Of a DNA stretch of 64,000 nt, positions 27,852-36,766 are shown one piece after another. Source of the stretch: Polaribacter irgensii 23-P (GTDB lineage Bacteria > Bacteroidota > Bacteroidia > Flavobacteriales > Flavobacteriaceae). Numbering within the stretch: the first letter of the stretch is position 1; the number at the start of each line of letters is the position of its first letter. The DNA lies in assembly GCF_000153225.1 (NCBI RefSeq), contig NZ_CH724148.1, positions 2,064,842-2,128,841 of the forward strand. Reading direction: 5' to 3'. A program made the translations under genes and the position numbers. A model generated the notes under the pieces. The model did no database searches. It was not told where the DNA came from and worked only from the letters and a program-made list of their open reading frames with translations.

Positions 27852-28421
27852 TTATAACCGTTTTCTAATTCTACTTAAAGCTTGTGCGGTAATACCAATA
27901 TAAGAACTAATATATTTTAAAGGAATCACTTTTAATAACTCCGGACGTTCTTTAAATAATTTTAAATAACGTTCCTCAGCAGTCAAATTTAAGAGATTTT
28001 GTTCTCGTGTAGATTTGATTAGAAAAAGACGTTCTGCAGTTAATCTGCCAATAAGATTGCCAATTTGGGTTGTTTTATAAACTTCTTGAAGATCTTGATA
28101 GGAAATACTTAGAATACTCGTTTCTGTCAATGTTTGTAATTGATAAAGCGATGGTTTTTGGGTTAAAAAAGAATCATAAGCGCTTACAAACTGGTTTTTA
28201 AAACTAAAGCCGAAAGTGATTTCTTTTTCGGGATTTTCTTTGGGAATAAACAAGCGAACAACACCGTATTCGATAAAAGAAATATGATTTTCGATTGCAT
28301 CTATTTTTAGAAATACCGTTTTTTTAGGAAGTATGCGACGTTGTAATTTTGATTTGAAAAAATCCCAATCCTTGGAGGAAATGTTAGCAATTTGATCTAT
28401 ATACGTTTTTATCTGCTCCAA
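27852..28421 (-). CDS. Crp/Fnr family transcriptional regulator
   Basis: This 189-aa protein has an N-terminal cyclic-nucleotide-binding-like beta-roll (about residues 25-115) and a short C-terminal helix-turn-helix 'YISSYIGITAQALSRIRKRL'. It lacks the cysteine cluster of Fnr and the full cAMP-contact set, as is usual for small Bacteroidota members. Probable target is the adjacent desaturase. Confidence 0.88.
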   Translation of the reverse strand: MEQIKTYIDQIANISSKDWDFFKSKLQRRILPKKTVFLKIDAIENHISFIEYGVVRLFIPKENPEKEITFGFSFKNQFVSAYDSFLTQKPSLYQLQTLTETSILSISYQDLQEVYKTTQIGNLIGRLTAERLFLIKSTREQNLLNLTAEERYLKLFKERPELLKVIPLKYISSYIGITAQALSRIRKRL

Positions 28422-28532
28422 ATTTGTGATTTCAATTAAAGAAAGGTCAAAGATAGGGATTCATTTTATGCATAAAGTGATTAACATTAATTAAATAAGG
28501 TTAAACACTTTTATTACGATAACAGATTTTCA

Positions 28533-29441
28533 CTATTCGTTTGCTGCATATAAAATCAAAAAGATACCCAATAAAATACCCGTTAGGGGAATTAATTTTT
28601 TGCGCTTATTTTTTTCTTTAAATAGAATTCCTCCGAGCACAACAGCAATGATTAGCTGACTTCTTTTGATTGCAGATAGCAACATTATTAAAGCATCGGG
28701 ATCTTGCAAGGCTTTAAAATAAAAATAATCTGCAATTTGTAAGCATATTCCAACAGCGATGATGCTCCATCGAAATTTAAAAGCTTTGCGTTTTGCAGCA
28801 TATGGAAACCAGCGAATTCCTAATATCGCCATTAAAATAAGTAACGTATACCAACAAAACCAAAATTGTAATGTTTGCGGATTTAGAGTCAACTTCTGAA
28901 TTAAAAACTTGTCATATAAACCACTAGAAGCACCTAATAGTGTGGCAGCAATAATTGCAAAAATCCATTTATTTCGTTTAAAGTTGATGCCTTCCTTTTT
29001 GCCTAATTTTGAGTAGAGTAGTACCGAGGAGATGATTAAAAAAAAACCTAGCCATTGTAAAAAACTGGGTTGTTCCTTATAAATGAGCAGCGCTCCAATA
29101 AGTGTAAAAAAAGGTCCTGCAGAACGAATTGGGACCACAATGGTAATGGGTAAGTTTTTTAATGCCTGATAAGCTAAAACCCAAGAGGCAGTCATAATAA
29201 TAGATTTTAGTAAAATATAACCGTGCGTTTCCCATGGAATTTGCGGAATATAAAATCCGATTTCTTTGGTGTACTCAGGAAAAATAAGAGAGCCTAAGTA
29301 GCAAGGTATGAGCATGAGAAAACCAGATGCAACGGTTCCTAAAAGTACAGGAAAAACCTCATTTCCTTGCACGGCATGTTTTTTACATAAGTTGTGTAAT
29401 CCTAAGAAGAATGCCGCTAATAAGCCCAAATATATCCACAT
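28533..29441 (-). CDS. EamA/DMT family transporter
   Basis: This 302-aa protein has ten predicted hydrophobic helices arranged as two five-helix EamA repeats (first about 1-140, second about 155-300; 'PIRSAGPFFTLIGALLIYKE' and 'AIKRSQLIIAVVLGGILFKE' are corresponding positions). It is a drug/metabolite exporter of unknown substrate in the inner membrane. Confidence 0.88.
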   Translation of the reverse strand: MWIYLGLLAAFFLGLHNLCKKHAVQGNEVFPVLLGTVASGFLMLIPCYLGSLIFPEYTKEIGFYIPQIPWETHGYILLKSIIMTASWVLAYQALKNLPITIVVPIRSAGPFFTLIGALLIYKEQPSFLQWLGFFLIISSVLLYSKLGKKEGINFKRNKWIFAIIAATLLGASSGLYDKFLIQKLTLNPQTLQFWFCWYTLLILMAILGIRWFPYAAKRKAFKFRWSIIAVGICLQIADYFYFKALQDPDALIMLLSAIKRSQLIIAVVLGGILFKEKNKRKKLIPLTGILLGIFLILYAANE

Positions 29442-29533
29442 GGCGCGAATATACTTTTTTATGTCCTGTGCTAAATATAAAAAATGTCATTTTTGAAAAT
29501 CTCAAAATTTAGACCGTAGGAAGATTTTTGAAA

Positions 29534-29589
29534 TGCTTACAAAAAAAGTTTTTGTAAGCAAAAAGGGTTGTCTCAAAAGACAACCCTTT
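29534..29589 (-). terminator. two consecutive hairpins after the DJ-1/PfpI gene
   Basis: The first is 29534-29560 (12-bp perfect stem TGCTTACAAAAA / TTTTTGTAAGCA). The second is 29562-29589 (12-bp perfect stem AAAGGGTTGTCT / AGACAACCCTTT), followed on the minus strand by a TTTT run. The second is the likely terminator of the gene ending at 29610; the first may end transcription or stabilise RNA. Confidence 0.75.
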
Positions 29590-29609
29590 ATAAATAAATA
29601 CCCTTTAAA

Positions 29610-30287
29610 TTACTTCAAGCTTTCTATTAATTTTTCAGCAACTAATTCAGAAGATCCTGGGTTTTGACCCGTAATTAAGTTTCCATCTTGCACTGCGTAA
29701 CTAGCCCAATCTTCTTTTTTAGAGTAACTAGCGCCACTTGCAATTAACATATCCTCTACTAAAAAAGGAACAATAGCTGTTAATTGTACCGCTACTTCTT
29801 CAGTGTTGGTAAAGCCAGCTACTTTTTTCCCTTTTACTAGGGGAGTTCCATCGGTGTTCTTTACATTTTTTAACACTGCTGGTGCGTGACATACAAACGC
29901 AATTGGCTTTTGTTGTGCGTTGAACTTTTCAATTAAGGCAATGGAAGCTGCATCATTTGTTAAATCCCATAAAAGACCATGTCCTCCTGGATAAAAAACA
30001 GCATCAAAGTCGTCTGGATTTATTCCTGCCAAAACTTCTGTGTTTGCAATTAAGCCTTGTGTTGCTATGTCTTTGTTATAACGATCAGTAGCTGCTGTTG
30101 CAGCATCAGGTACCTCACTACTTGGATCTATAGGGGCAGCACCACCTTTTGGAGTTGCAATTGTGATTTTGGCACCTTTATCGGATAACATGTAATACGG
30201 GCTTGCAAATTCCTCTACCCAAAAACCTGTTTTCTTTCCAGTATCTCCTAATTGATCGTGTGATGTAAGTACAAATAATATGTTCAT
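29610..30287 (-). CDS. DJ-1/PfpI family protein (Hsp31-like class I amidotransferase fold)
   Basis: This 225-aa protein has nucleophile Cys133 in 'FVCHAPAVLKNV', preceded by 'VFYPGGHG' (residues 98-104), with Glu25 in 'FWVEEFASPYY' as the usual cysteine-elbow partner. The family includes glyoxalase III/deglycase-like and chaperone activities against methylglyoxal and other carbonyls. Its place downstream of an aldehyde reductase and opposite an Old Yellow Enzyme fits carbonyl detoxification. Confidence 0.9.
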   Translation of the reverse strand: MNILFVLTSHDQLGDTGKKTGFWVEEFASPYYMLSDKGAKITIATPKGGAAPIDPSSEVPDAATAATDRYNKDIATQGLIANTEVLAGINPDDFDAVFYPGGHGLLWDLTNDAASIALIEKFNAQQKPIAFVCHAPAVLKNVKNTDGTPLVKGKKVAGFTNTEEVAVQLTAIVPFLVEDMLIASGASYSKKEDWASYAVQDGNLITGQNPGSSELVAEKLIESLK

Positions 30288-30405
30288 TTTTTTATTTTTA
30301 ATAATTAATTTTCTTCTAAAATTTTTTCAGAAGCACTTCTATTTTCTTTATAATTTTTATGCTATTTAGAAGAAGCAATAAATTGATTGTTCTTATTTTA
30401 ATATT

Positions 30406-31566
30406 TTAATAAGACATTTTCAAAATTTCTTCAACTTTGTCTGGTGACAGTGTTTGATGTTCTCCAAGACCTAACCAACCGCGGTCCGTAAAACGCTGCG
30501 CAATTTTTTCTGCAGTCCCTTCATATTCTTTTGTATAGTCAGATAATTTTGTGTCAATTCCTAATTCATGGAAAAAGACCACTGTTTTTTCGATCGCTGC
30601 ATGTGCTTTGGCATCTGTATTTCCTTCTGTAAGGTTCCAAACACGTTCACCATATTGTGCTAATTTTTCTTTTTTAGCTTCAAAATTAAATTTGTAATGG
30701 CTTGGTGCAACAATTGCTAATGTGCGTGCATGGTCAATTCCAAATAAAGCAGTTAACTCATGTCCCATTGCGTGAACTGCCCAATCTGTTGGCACCCCTT
30801 TTTGGATCATGCCGTTTAAAGCCATGGTGCAACTCCACATAAAATTCGCAGCTGCTTTGTAATCGGTAGGATCTTTCAAGACTTTAGGAGCCACTTCAAT
30901 AATCGTTTGCAAAATACTTTCAGCAAAGCGGTCCTGTAAGATAGCGCCATCTGGATAGGTCATATACTGTTCTAGAACGTGTGTAAAAGCATCTGTCAAA
31001 CCATTTGCTAACTGACGTTTTGGAATAGATGTGATTACTTGGGGATCTAAAATGGAAAATTGTGGAAATAAACCAGGCCCTCCCATTGATAACTTCTCCT
31101 TGGTCTCTTTTCGGGTAATTACAGCACCAGAATTCATTTCTGAACCTGTTGCTGGCAATGTTAACACCGTTCCAAAAGGCATTCCTTTTTCAGTTCTAAT
31201 ATTTTTCGATAAAATATCCCAAGGAGTTTCACCTTCATAGATAGCAGCTGGCGATAAAAATTTAGCTCCATCAATTACAGATCCACCACCAACAGCTAAT
31301 ATAAAGGTAACTTTTTCATCTTTAATCACTTTTAAAGCTTCCATTAAAATGGCATATTCAGGGTTTGCAGGGATTCCTCCAAACTCAACAATATCAAAAT
31401 TTGTTAAGCCTTTTTTTACTTGATCATAAATTCCGTTTTGTTTAATACTTCCTCCACCATAGAGGAGTAATATTTTGGCTTTATCTGGTATTTCGTTTGC
31501 TAGTTTATCAATCGTATCTTTTCCAAAAATAATTTTGGTAGGATTTTTAAATTCAAAATTGTTCAT
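30406..31566 (-). CDS. YqhD-like iron/zinc alcohol dehydrogenase (NADPH-dependent aldehyde reductase)
   Basis: This 386-aa protein has nucleotide-binding 'LLYGGGSIKQNGIYD' and 'VGGGSVIDGAKFLSP'. Metal ligands are Asp192, His196 ('LTDAFTHVLEQY'), His265 and His279 ('GIDHART'), the same spacing as YqhD of E. coli as I recall it (194/198/267/281). YqhD reduces short aldehydes, including those from lipid peroxidation. It is 36 bp downstream of the nitroreductase pseudogene and upstream of the DJ-1 gene, in the TetR-led minus-strand unit. Confidence 0.92.
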   Translation of the reverse strand: MNNFEFKNPTKIIFGKDTIDKLANEIPDKAKILLLYGGGSIKQNGIYDQVKKGLTNFDIVEFGGIPANPEYAILMEALKVIKDEKVTFILAVGGGSVIDGAKFLSPAAIYEGETPWDILSKNIRTEKGMPFGTVLTLPATGSEMNSGAVITRKETKEKLSMGGPGLFPQFSILDPQVITSIPKRQLANGLTDAFTHVLEQYMTYPDGAILQDRFAESILQTIIEVAPKVLKDPTDYKAAANFMWSCTMALNGMIQKGVPTDWAVHAMGHELTALFGIDHARTLAIVAPSHYKFNFEAKKEKLAQYGERVWNLTEGNTDAKAHAAIEKTVVFFHELGIDTKLSDYTKEYEGTAEKIAQRFTDRGWLGLGEHQTLSPDKVEEILKMSY

Positions 31567-31602
31567 CTTCCTGCTATTTTTATGTATTAATAAATATGTA
31601 CT

Positions 31603-32235
31603 TTATTCAATTACTGATATTAAATCTTTCATTGGTTTTCGAACCTTTACTAAGTTTGACAACCAATCGTTCTCTTCTTGCCGATATCCTAAAGGCAATA
31701 GCACGGCACTGCGCAGCCCTTTTTCTCGCAATCCTAAAATTTCATCAACCGCCGCAGGGTCAAAACCTTCTATGGGTGTAGTATCTACCTCCTCGTACGC
31801 TGCTGCAATAATTTCGTGAGAAAAAGCAATATAGGCCTGTTTCGCCGCATGATTAAAATTTTTTTCTGCATCTTTTTGAGGATAAGAGTTCAATAACATT
31901 TGACTATAATTTTCCCATCCCTCATTTTCAAAACCGCGAATTTTGTTTGTTAAATCGAACATATAATTTATTAGATCTGCGGTGTACGTGTTTCAAGCGG
32001 CAAAAACAAGCAGGTGAGAGCAGTCTGTAATTACAGATTTATTCCATCCAACTGGCTTAATTTTTTCTTTAACAGCCTGATTTTTTATCACAAAAATTTC
32101 AAAAGGTTGCAAACTGCTTGATGTTGCTGCGAGACGCGCCGCCTCTAAAATACGCGCTATCTTATCTCCGGAAACTCTTTCTTTGTTCATTGCTTTTGCA
32201 GCATATCTCTAATTTAATTTATCTAACAATTCCAT
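31603..32235 (-). pseudogene. nitroreductase-family protein, interrupted by two Trp-to-stop changes
   Basis: A single uninterrupted frame of 211 codons from ATG 32235 encodes a full NfsB-like NAD(P)H:FMN nitroreductase, 'MELLDKLN-stop-RYAAKAMNKERV ... LLVFAA-stop-NTYTADLINYMFDL ... KDLISVIE', except for two in-frame stops. Codon 9 is TAG (32211-32209) where the family has Trp, and codon 81 is TGA (31995-31993), again where Trp is usual ('FAAWDTYT'-like). Each is one G-to-A transition from TGG. All other Trp codons are intact and there is no frameshift, so inactivation looks recent. It lies 17 bp after the tetR-type gene. Confidence 0.85.
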
Positions 32236-32252
32236 TTTCATTTTTTTTTGAT

Positions 32253-32837
32253 TTATTCACATACTTTTATACTGCTCCAAGCAGATTCATACGCTTCTTT
32301 TAATTGTGTTTTATCTAATTTAAAGGCTCCTCTTTTTTCCGACATCATTAAAAAAGAAAGAGGGTTTATGGAATAGGCATACAACAAAAAATCTGATATT
32401 GGTTTGATAATCCCTTCATTCCTTCCGCGCCTCCAAAGGTCGAGAAGGGGTTGTAAATGTCTGATTCCTTCCTGCCTGCTTGTTTCATCAATCATGGGCG
32501 TATTGTCGCATTGTGCCAAAAACATCGCATTTTCACATTCGATTAGTTTGAAATGGGCAATGCGTTTCCAAATTAGTTCAAACCCTTGTTCTACCGGCAT
32601 ATTTTCGTTGTAAGTCTCAAAGGCATAATTTGTATATTTTGCTTTCACTTCAATATATGTTTGGTTGACTAAATCTTGTTTATTTTCAAAATAAAGATAG
32701 ATTGTCGCCGGCGAAACATTTGCCATTTTTGCTATTTTACTCATGGGAGTTGCATGAAAACCATTGTTATTCACGAGCTCTATAGTTGCTTTGATCAGTG
32801 CATTCCGTTTGTCAATACTTTTCTGAAGTGTGGCCAT
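32253..32837 (-). CDS. TetR/AcrR family transcriptional repressor
   Basis: This 194-aa protein has an N-terminal HTH 'MSKIAKMANVSPATIYLYFENKQDLV' region (about residues 30-55) and a ligand domain with three cysteines (in 'IECENA', 'AQCDNT' and 'IKVCE'), which could sense electrophiles as in NemR, though this is inference. I chose ATG 32837 because the family begins just before 'KRNALIKATIELV'; the frame extends 20 codons further into the operator. A perfect palindrome at 32872-32885, 35 bp upstream, is the likely operator, shared with the divergent Crp-type gene. Confidence 0.9.
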   Translation of the reverse strand: MATLQKSIDKRNALIKATIELVNNNGFHATPMSKIAKMANVSPATIYLYFENKQDLVNQTYIEVKAKYTNYAFETYNENMPVEQGFELIWKRIAHFKLIECENAMFLAQCDNTPMIDETSRQEGIRHLQPLLDLWRRGRNEGIIKPISDFLLYAYSINPLSFLMMSEKRGAFKLDKTQLKEAYESAWSSIKVCE

Positions 32838-32871
32838 AGTGGTTAAATTCGAATACAAAGATACACTTAAA

Positions 32872-32885
32872 AATGAACGTTCATT
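32872..32885. promoter_or_regulatory. palindromic operator, probable TetR site
   Basis: The perfect 14-bp palindrome AATGAACGTTCATT is typical in length and style of TetR-family sites and lies in the 113-bp gap between divergent regulator genes (starts 32837 and 32951). Confidence 0.75.
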
Positions 32886-32950
32886 CTTTTTTAACAAAAA
32901 TTTAATAAATGGTTTTTTTAACGAAGCTCTGTTTGATGCATCTTTGTTAC

Positions 32951-33526
32951 ATGCATAAAACGATAAACAGCCACATCAACAGCCACATCAAAACATCGGA
33001 AAAAGAGTTATCAATATTCAATGCTTCTTTAAATGAGATCGCCATTACTAAAGGCCAATTTCTACTGAAACCAGGTACCCATGTAAAACACGAGTATTTT
33101 GTTGTAAAAGGTTGTTTAAAAGCATACTATTCCGATTCTAAAGGAAATCAACATATTATTCAATTTGCTATAGAAAATTGGTGGGTCGGAGACTTCGATG
33201 CCTTTTACAATCAGGTACCCTCAGAATTGTTCATTGAAGCAATTGAAGATTCTCAACTACTATCCATTCATTATGACAGTCTTCAAAAGATTTACAACAA
33301 AGCACCAATTTTTGAAAGGTATTTTAGAATTTTAACTACGCAAGCATTTATTGCACAGCGCAAGCGAATTTTATCAACTTTAGAAAAACATACACAAGAG
33401 CGATATCTAAAATTTTGTCAGACATATCCCAATATAAAAGATAGAGTTCCCAATTATAATATTGCTAATTATTTGGGGGTGTCTCCTGAAAATTTGAGTA
33501 GAATTAGGAAAAATTTAAAAAGTTAA
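32951..33526 (+). CDS. Crp/Fnr family transcriptional regulator
   Basis: This protein of 191 aa from ATG 32951 (205 aa if ATG 32909 is used) has a cyclic-nucleotide-binding-like domain ('GQFLLKPGTHVKHEYFVVKG', 'FAIENWWVGDFDAFY') and C-terminal HTH 'YNIANYLGVSPENLSRIRKN'. The later start gives the family's usual length and keeps the leader free of coding. The N-terminus contains a small internal duplication, 'NSHINSHI'. The gene is divergent from the TetR-type gene and directly upstream of the ene-reductase operon, so it is a likely local activator. Confidence 0.88.
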   Translation: MHKTINSHINSHIKTSEKELSIFNASLNEIAITKGQFLLKPGTHVKHEYFVVKGCLKAYYSDSKGNQHIIQFAIENWWVGDFDAFYNQVPSELFIEAIEDSQLLSIHYDSLQKIYNKAPIFERYFRILTTQAFIAQRKRILSTLEKHTQERYLKFCQTYPNIKDRVPNYNIANYLGVSPENLSRIRKNLKS

Positions 33527-33573
33527 ATAAGTATTAATTGATTTAGATCAAGAAGATTGGTTCGCTAGTCTTA

Positions 33574-33581
33574 TATATTTG
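33574..33581 (+). promoter_or_regulatory. possible -7 element of the ene-reductase operon
   Basis: TATATTTG matches TAnnTTTG and lies 25 bp before the start codon at 33607. The best upstream TTG is only 14 bp away, so a regulator may be needed. Confidence 0.45.
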
Positions 33582-33606
33582 TAAAGAATAAAAATTATTA
33601 TAAGAA

Positions 33607-34701
33607 ATGAAAAAGCAACAATTATTAACACCATTCGTTAAAAATATATCTTTAAAAAACAGAGTTGTCATGGCTCCGATGACCCGAAGTAGAGCGGATA
33701 ACCTGGGTAATGTTCCAACAGACGATTTACACGGTTTGTATTACGAACAGCGGGCGTCAGCAGGTTTAATTATTACAGAAGGTACACAAGTATCTCCAAA
33801 AGCCGTAGGCTATATTCACACCGCTGGAATTTATTCTGACGCACAAGTGGAAGGTTGGAAAAAAATCACCAAAAGAGTGCACGACAAAGGAGGTAAAATA
33901 TTCGTCCAATTGTGGCATGTTGGTAGAATGTCACATCCCGATTTTCACAACGGAGCATTACCTTTTTCAGCATCCGCAATTAACCCCGATGCACAAGCTT
34001 ACACGCAAGAAGGATTTAAAGATACTGTTGCACCAAAAGAAATGACTGTGGAAGAAATTAAAACAACGGTTAAAGACTTTCAAAATGCAGCAGCAAATGC
34101 AGTAAAAGCGGGTTTTGATGGCGTTGAAATTCATTCTTCTAATGGATATTTATTTCATCAATTCTTTAATGGATCTTCGAATAAAAGAACTGATATGTAT
34201 GGAGGAAGTGACGAGAACAAAACGCGTTTCTTTTTTGAGGTTTTAGAGGCAATAAAAGAAGTGATTCCCCAAGAAAAAATTGCAGCTCGTTTCAATCCCT
34301 CTTTACACGGATTGTTTGGAATGACGATGGATGAAGACACCATTCCTACTTTTGAGTATATTATCAAAAAGTTAAATGAGTATAATCTCGCCTATGTGCA
34401 CCTTTCTGAACCTTTTACAGATGTATCAGAAATACCACATGCCGTAAAAGAAATTGCAAAACATTTCCGACCTTTATACAACGGGACATTAATGATCAAT
34501 GCGTCTTTTGACCAAGAAAAAGGAAATAAAGTGCTTGAAGATGGGGATGCAGATTTGGTGGCTTTTGGGAAACCCTACATCTCTAATCCAGATTTAGTAG
34601 CACGTTTTGAAAAGAACTTAGGTTTAGCGGATTGGGATCAAGAAACTTTTTACACGACAGGAGCTAAAGGGTATACGGATTATCCCACGGCATCCATTTA
34701 A
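33607..34701 (+). CDS. alkene reductase, Old Yellow Enzyme family (NemA-like)
   Basis: This 364-aa FMN-dependent NAD(P)H oxidoreductase reduces activated C=C bonds (enones, maleimides, nitro compounds). It shows 'LKNRVVMAPMTRSRAD' (FMN phosphate and flavin contacts), 'FVQLWHVGRMSHPDF', 'GFDGVEIHSSNGYLFHQFF' (paired substrate-binding residues, here His and Ser/Asn), and 'DLVAFGKPYISNPDLVARF'. It is first in an operon with osmC and a zinc alcohol dehydrogenase (gaps 24 and 3 bp). Confidence 0.95.
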   Translation: MKKQQLLTPFVKNISLKNRVVMAPMTRSRADNLGNVPTDDLHGLYYEQRASAGLIITEGTQVSPKAVGYIHTAGIYSDAQVEGWKKITKRVHDKGGKIFVQLWHVGRMSHPDFHNGALPFSASAINPDAQAYTQEGFKDTVAPKEMTVEEIKTTVKDFQNAAANAVKAGFDGVEIHSSNGYLFHQFFNGSSNKRTDMYGGSDENKTRFFFEVLEAIKEVIPQEKIAARFNPSLHGLFGMTMDEDTIPTFEYIIKKLNEYNLAYVHLSEPFTDVSEIPHAVKEIAKHFRPLYNGTLMINASFDQEKGNKVLEDGDADLVAFGKPYISNPDLVARFEKNLGLADWDQETFYTTGAKGYTDYPTASI

Positions 34702-34725
34702 AACTTTAACTTAAAAAAAATTATT

Positions 34726-35151
34726 ATGAAATTTACGAGAAAAGCAAGCGCCGCTTGGGAAGGTAGCGGAAAAGAAGGACACGGAAACATAACTACTGGA
34801 AGTAAAATTCTAGAAAAAACACAATACTCGTTTCAAACACGATTTGAAGATGGAGAAAAAGGGACCAATCCTGAAGAATTAATAGGAGCGGCACACGCAG
34901 GTTGTTTTGCGATGCAATTGAGCTTTTTATTAAATGAAGCTGAATTTACAGCAACTACTTTGGATGTAGACGCTAGTGTTATTTTTGAAGACGGTACCAT
35001 TACAAAAATTACTTTAAATTTAGAGGGTGATGTGCCTAATATTGATGCTGAACAGTTCCAGCAAATAGCGCACAAAGCGAAAGAAGTTTGTCCTATTTCT
35101 AAATTACTAAACACAGAAATCGAATTAAAAGTAACCTTAAAAACAGCATAA
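34726..35151 (+). CDS. OsmC family peroxiredoxin-like protein
   Basis: This 141-aa protein reduces organic hydroperoxides through two cysteines: Cys60 ('AAHAGCFAMQLS') and Cys122 ('KEVCPISKLLN'), the classical OsmC pair. It probably draws on lipoyl or low-molecular-weight thiols. Second gene of the ene-reductase operon; the next gene starts 3 bp later. Confidence 0.93.
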   Translation: MKFTRKASAAWEGSGKEGHGNITTGSKILEKTQYSFQTRFEDGEKGTNPEELIGAAHAGCFAMQLSFLLNEAEFTATTLDVDASVIFEDGTITKITLNLEGDVPNIDAEQFQQIAHKAKEVCPISKLLNTEIELKVTLKTA

Positions 35152-35154
35152 TAC

Positions 35155-36210
35155 ATGTCAAATACAATTATAAAAGCATATGGTGCAACTGCAGCAACAG
35201 AAGATTTAAAGCCATTAGACATTCAGAGGAGGGCAGTAGGTACCACTGACGTAAAAATTGATATTCGTTATTGTGGTGTATGTCACAGTGATATTCACAC
35301 CGCCAGAAATGATTGGAAGGGCTCAACTTATCCTGTAGTTCCAGGACATGAAATTATTGGTCGAGTAGTGGAAGTAGGTACGGATGTTCAAAGCCATAAA
35401 GTAGGTGACTTGGTGGGCGTAGGATGCATGGTAGATTCCTGTGAAACCTGTGCTTCTTGTGAACAAGATTTGGAACAGTTTTGCGAAAAAGGAGCCACTT
35501 TTACTTACAACAGTCCAGATGCACATATCGAAGGTGCACAAACTTATGGTGGATATTCAACAGCTGTAGTAGTAGATAAGAAGTTTGTTCTTCGAATTCC
35601 AGAAAATTTAGATGCAGCAGCAGCGGCACCTCTGTTATGCGCAGGGGTTACCACATGGTCACCGTTGACGCATTGGAAAGTGAAAAAAGGCGATAAAGTA
35701 GGAGTGATTGGTCTAGGTGGATTAGGCCACATGGGTGTGAAATTTGCCAATGCCTTAGGCGCACATGTAGTTATGATTACCACATCGCCAGAAAAGGGAA
35801 AAGACGCGAAAAGATTAGGGGCACACGAAGTAATGGTTTCTAAAGACCAAAACGACATGAAAAAACACCAAGGTAGTTTTGATTTTATTTTGAATACCAT
35901 TCCAGTAGGTCACGAAATGGATCCATATTTAGGATTGCTTAAAATTGATGCAACAATGGTCTTAGTAGGTGCGGTAGAACCTTTAAAGCCCTTTCATGGA
36001 GGAAGTGTTATTATGGGACGAAAGCGCATTGCTGGATCATTAATAGGAGGAATAAAAGAAACGCAAGAGATGTTAGATTTTTGCGGAAAACACAATATTA
36101 CTAGTGATATTGAGTTGATAGCGATGCAAGATATAAACACCGCTTTTGAACGCATTACAAGCAATGATGTAAAATATCGATTTGTGATTGATATGAAATC
36201 TCTTAAATAA
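35155..36210 (+). CDS. zinc-dependent NAD(P) alcohol dehydrogenase (YahK/CAD type)
   Basis: This 351-aa medium-chain dehydrogenase reduces aldehydes. The catalytic zinc site includes Cys40 ('CGVCHSD'), His65-Glu66 ('PGHEIIG') and a later Cys in 'LLCAG'. The structural zinc site is Cys96, Cys99, Cys102 and Cys110. The Rossmann motif is 'GLGGLGHMG'. It is the last gene of the operon and is followed by a strong terminator. Confidence 0.95.
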   Translation: MSNTIIKAYGATAATEDLKPLDIQRRAVGTTDVKIDIRYCGVCHSDIHTARNDWKGSTYPVVPGHEIIGRVVEVGTDVQSHKVGDLVGVGCMVDSCETCASCEQDLEQFCEKGATFTYNSPDAHIEGAQTYGGYSTAVVVDKKFVLRIPENLDAAAAAPLLCAGVTTWSPLTHWKVKKGDKVGVIGLGGLGHMGVKFANALGAHVVMITTSPEKGKDAKRLGAHEVMVSKDQNDMKKHQGSFDFILNTIPVGHEMDPYLGLLKIDATMVLVGAVEPLKPFHGGSVIMGRKRIAGSLIGGIKETQEMLDFCGKHNITSDIELIAMQDINTAFERITSNDVKYRFVIDMKSLK

Positions 36211-36230
36211 AAACGGTTTTATTCAGCCTT

Positions 36231-36267
36231 AAAAACAGCATTTAAAATAGTATTAAATGCTGTTTTT
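36231..36267 (+). terminator. intrinsic terminator of the ene-reductase operon
   Basis: A 15-bp perfect stem (36231-36245 with 36253-36267), 7-nt loop, ends in a seven-T run. Confidence 0.9.
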
Positions 36268-36388
36268 TTACGCAATAGATTGTAGTATCTTAGTACTGCA
36301 TTTTTACGAGCAAAGATGTGTTGCAAGTACTAATTATTAATTAGATTGTTATAGATTAGCTAAAAAATAAAAACTTAAACTGAAACTT

Positions 36389-36766
36389 ATGGAATTGATC
36401 GGATATGGTATTATTGCATTGAAAATTATTGTAAGTATCAGCATTTTAAATGTCTGGTTGTTACAAAAAAATAAGGCAACAAAATGGAGAGGTGGTACTG
36501 CAAAAACTATTTTTGAAGAATTTGAAGTTTATGGTTTTTCAAAACAGTTTTGTTATATTATTGGAACTTTAAAAGTTGCGCTAGCTCTTATATTATTGAT
36601 ATCTATACAGCTCGATGCGCTTACGTTAATCGGAAGTTTAGGATTGAGTCTTTTACTTTTTGGATCCATACTCGCACATATTAAGATTAAAGATATTTGG
36701 TATAAATCGTTTCCAGCCTTTTTATTTATAGTTTTAAATTTAATTATTGCATATTCCGCATTTTAA
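36389..36766 (+). CDS. DoxX-like four-helix membrane protein
   Basis: This 125-aa protein has four hydrophobic segments (about residues 3-25, 55-72, 75-95 and 104-124) and the pattern of DoxX/DoxX-like proteins, whose role in redox or thiol stress is only loosely defined. It converges with the next gene, overlapping it by 4 bp, and the two C-termini are alike ('IKIKDIWYKSFPAFLFIVLN' here). Confidence 0.82.
   Translation: MELIGYGIIALKIIVSISILNVWLLQKNKATKWRGGTAKTIFEEFEVYGFSKQFCYIIGTLKVALALILLISIQLDALTLIGSLGLSLLLFGSILAHIKIKDIWYKSFPAFLFIVLNLIIAYSAF

Noticed and set aside
31993..32211. Stop-to-Trp recoding in the nitroreductase gene
   Set aside because: Two different stop codons (TAG and TGA) would both need to be read as Trp, while other genes here use both as normal stops.
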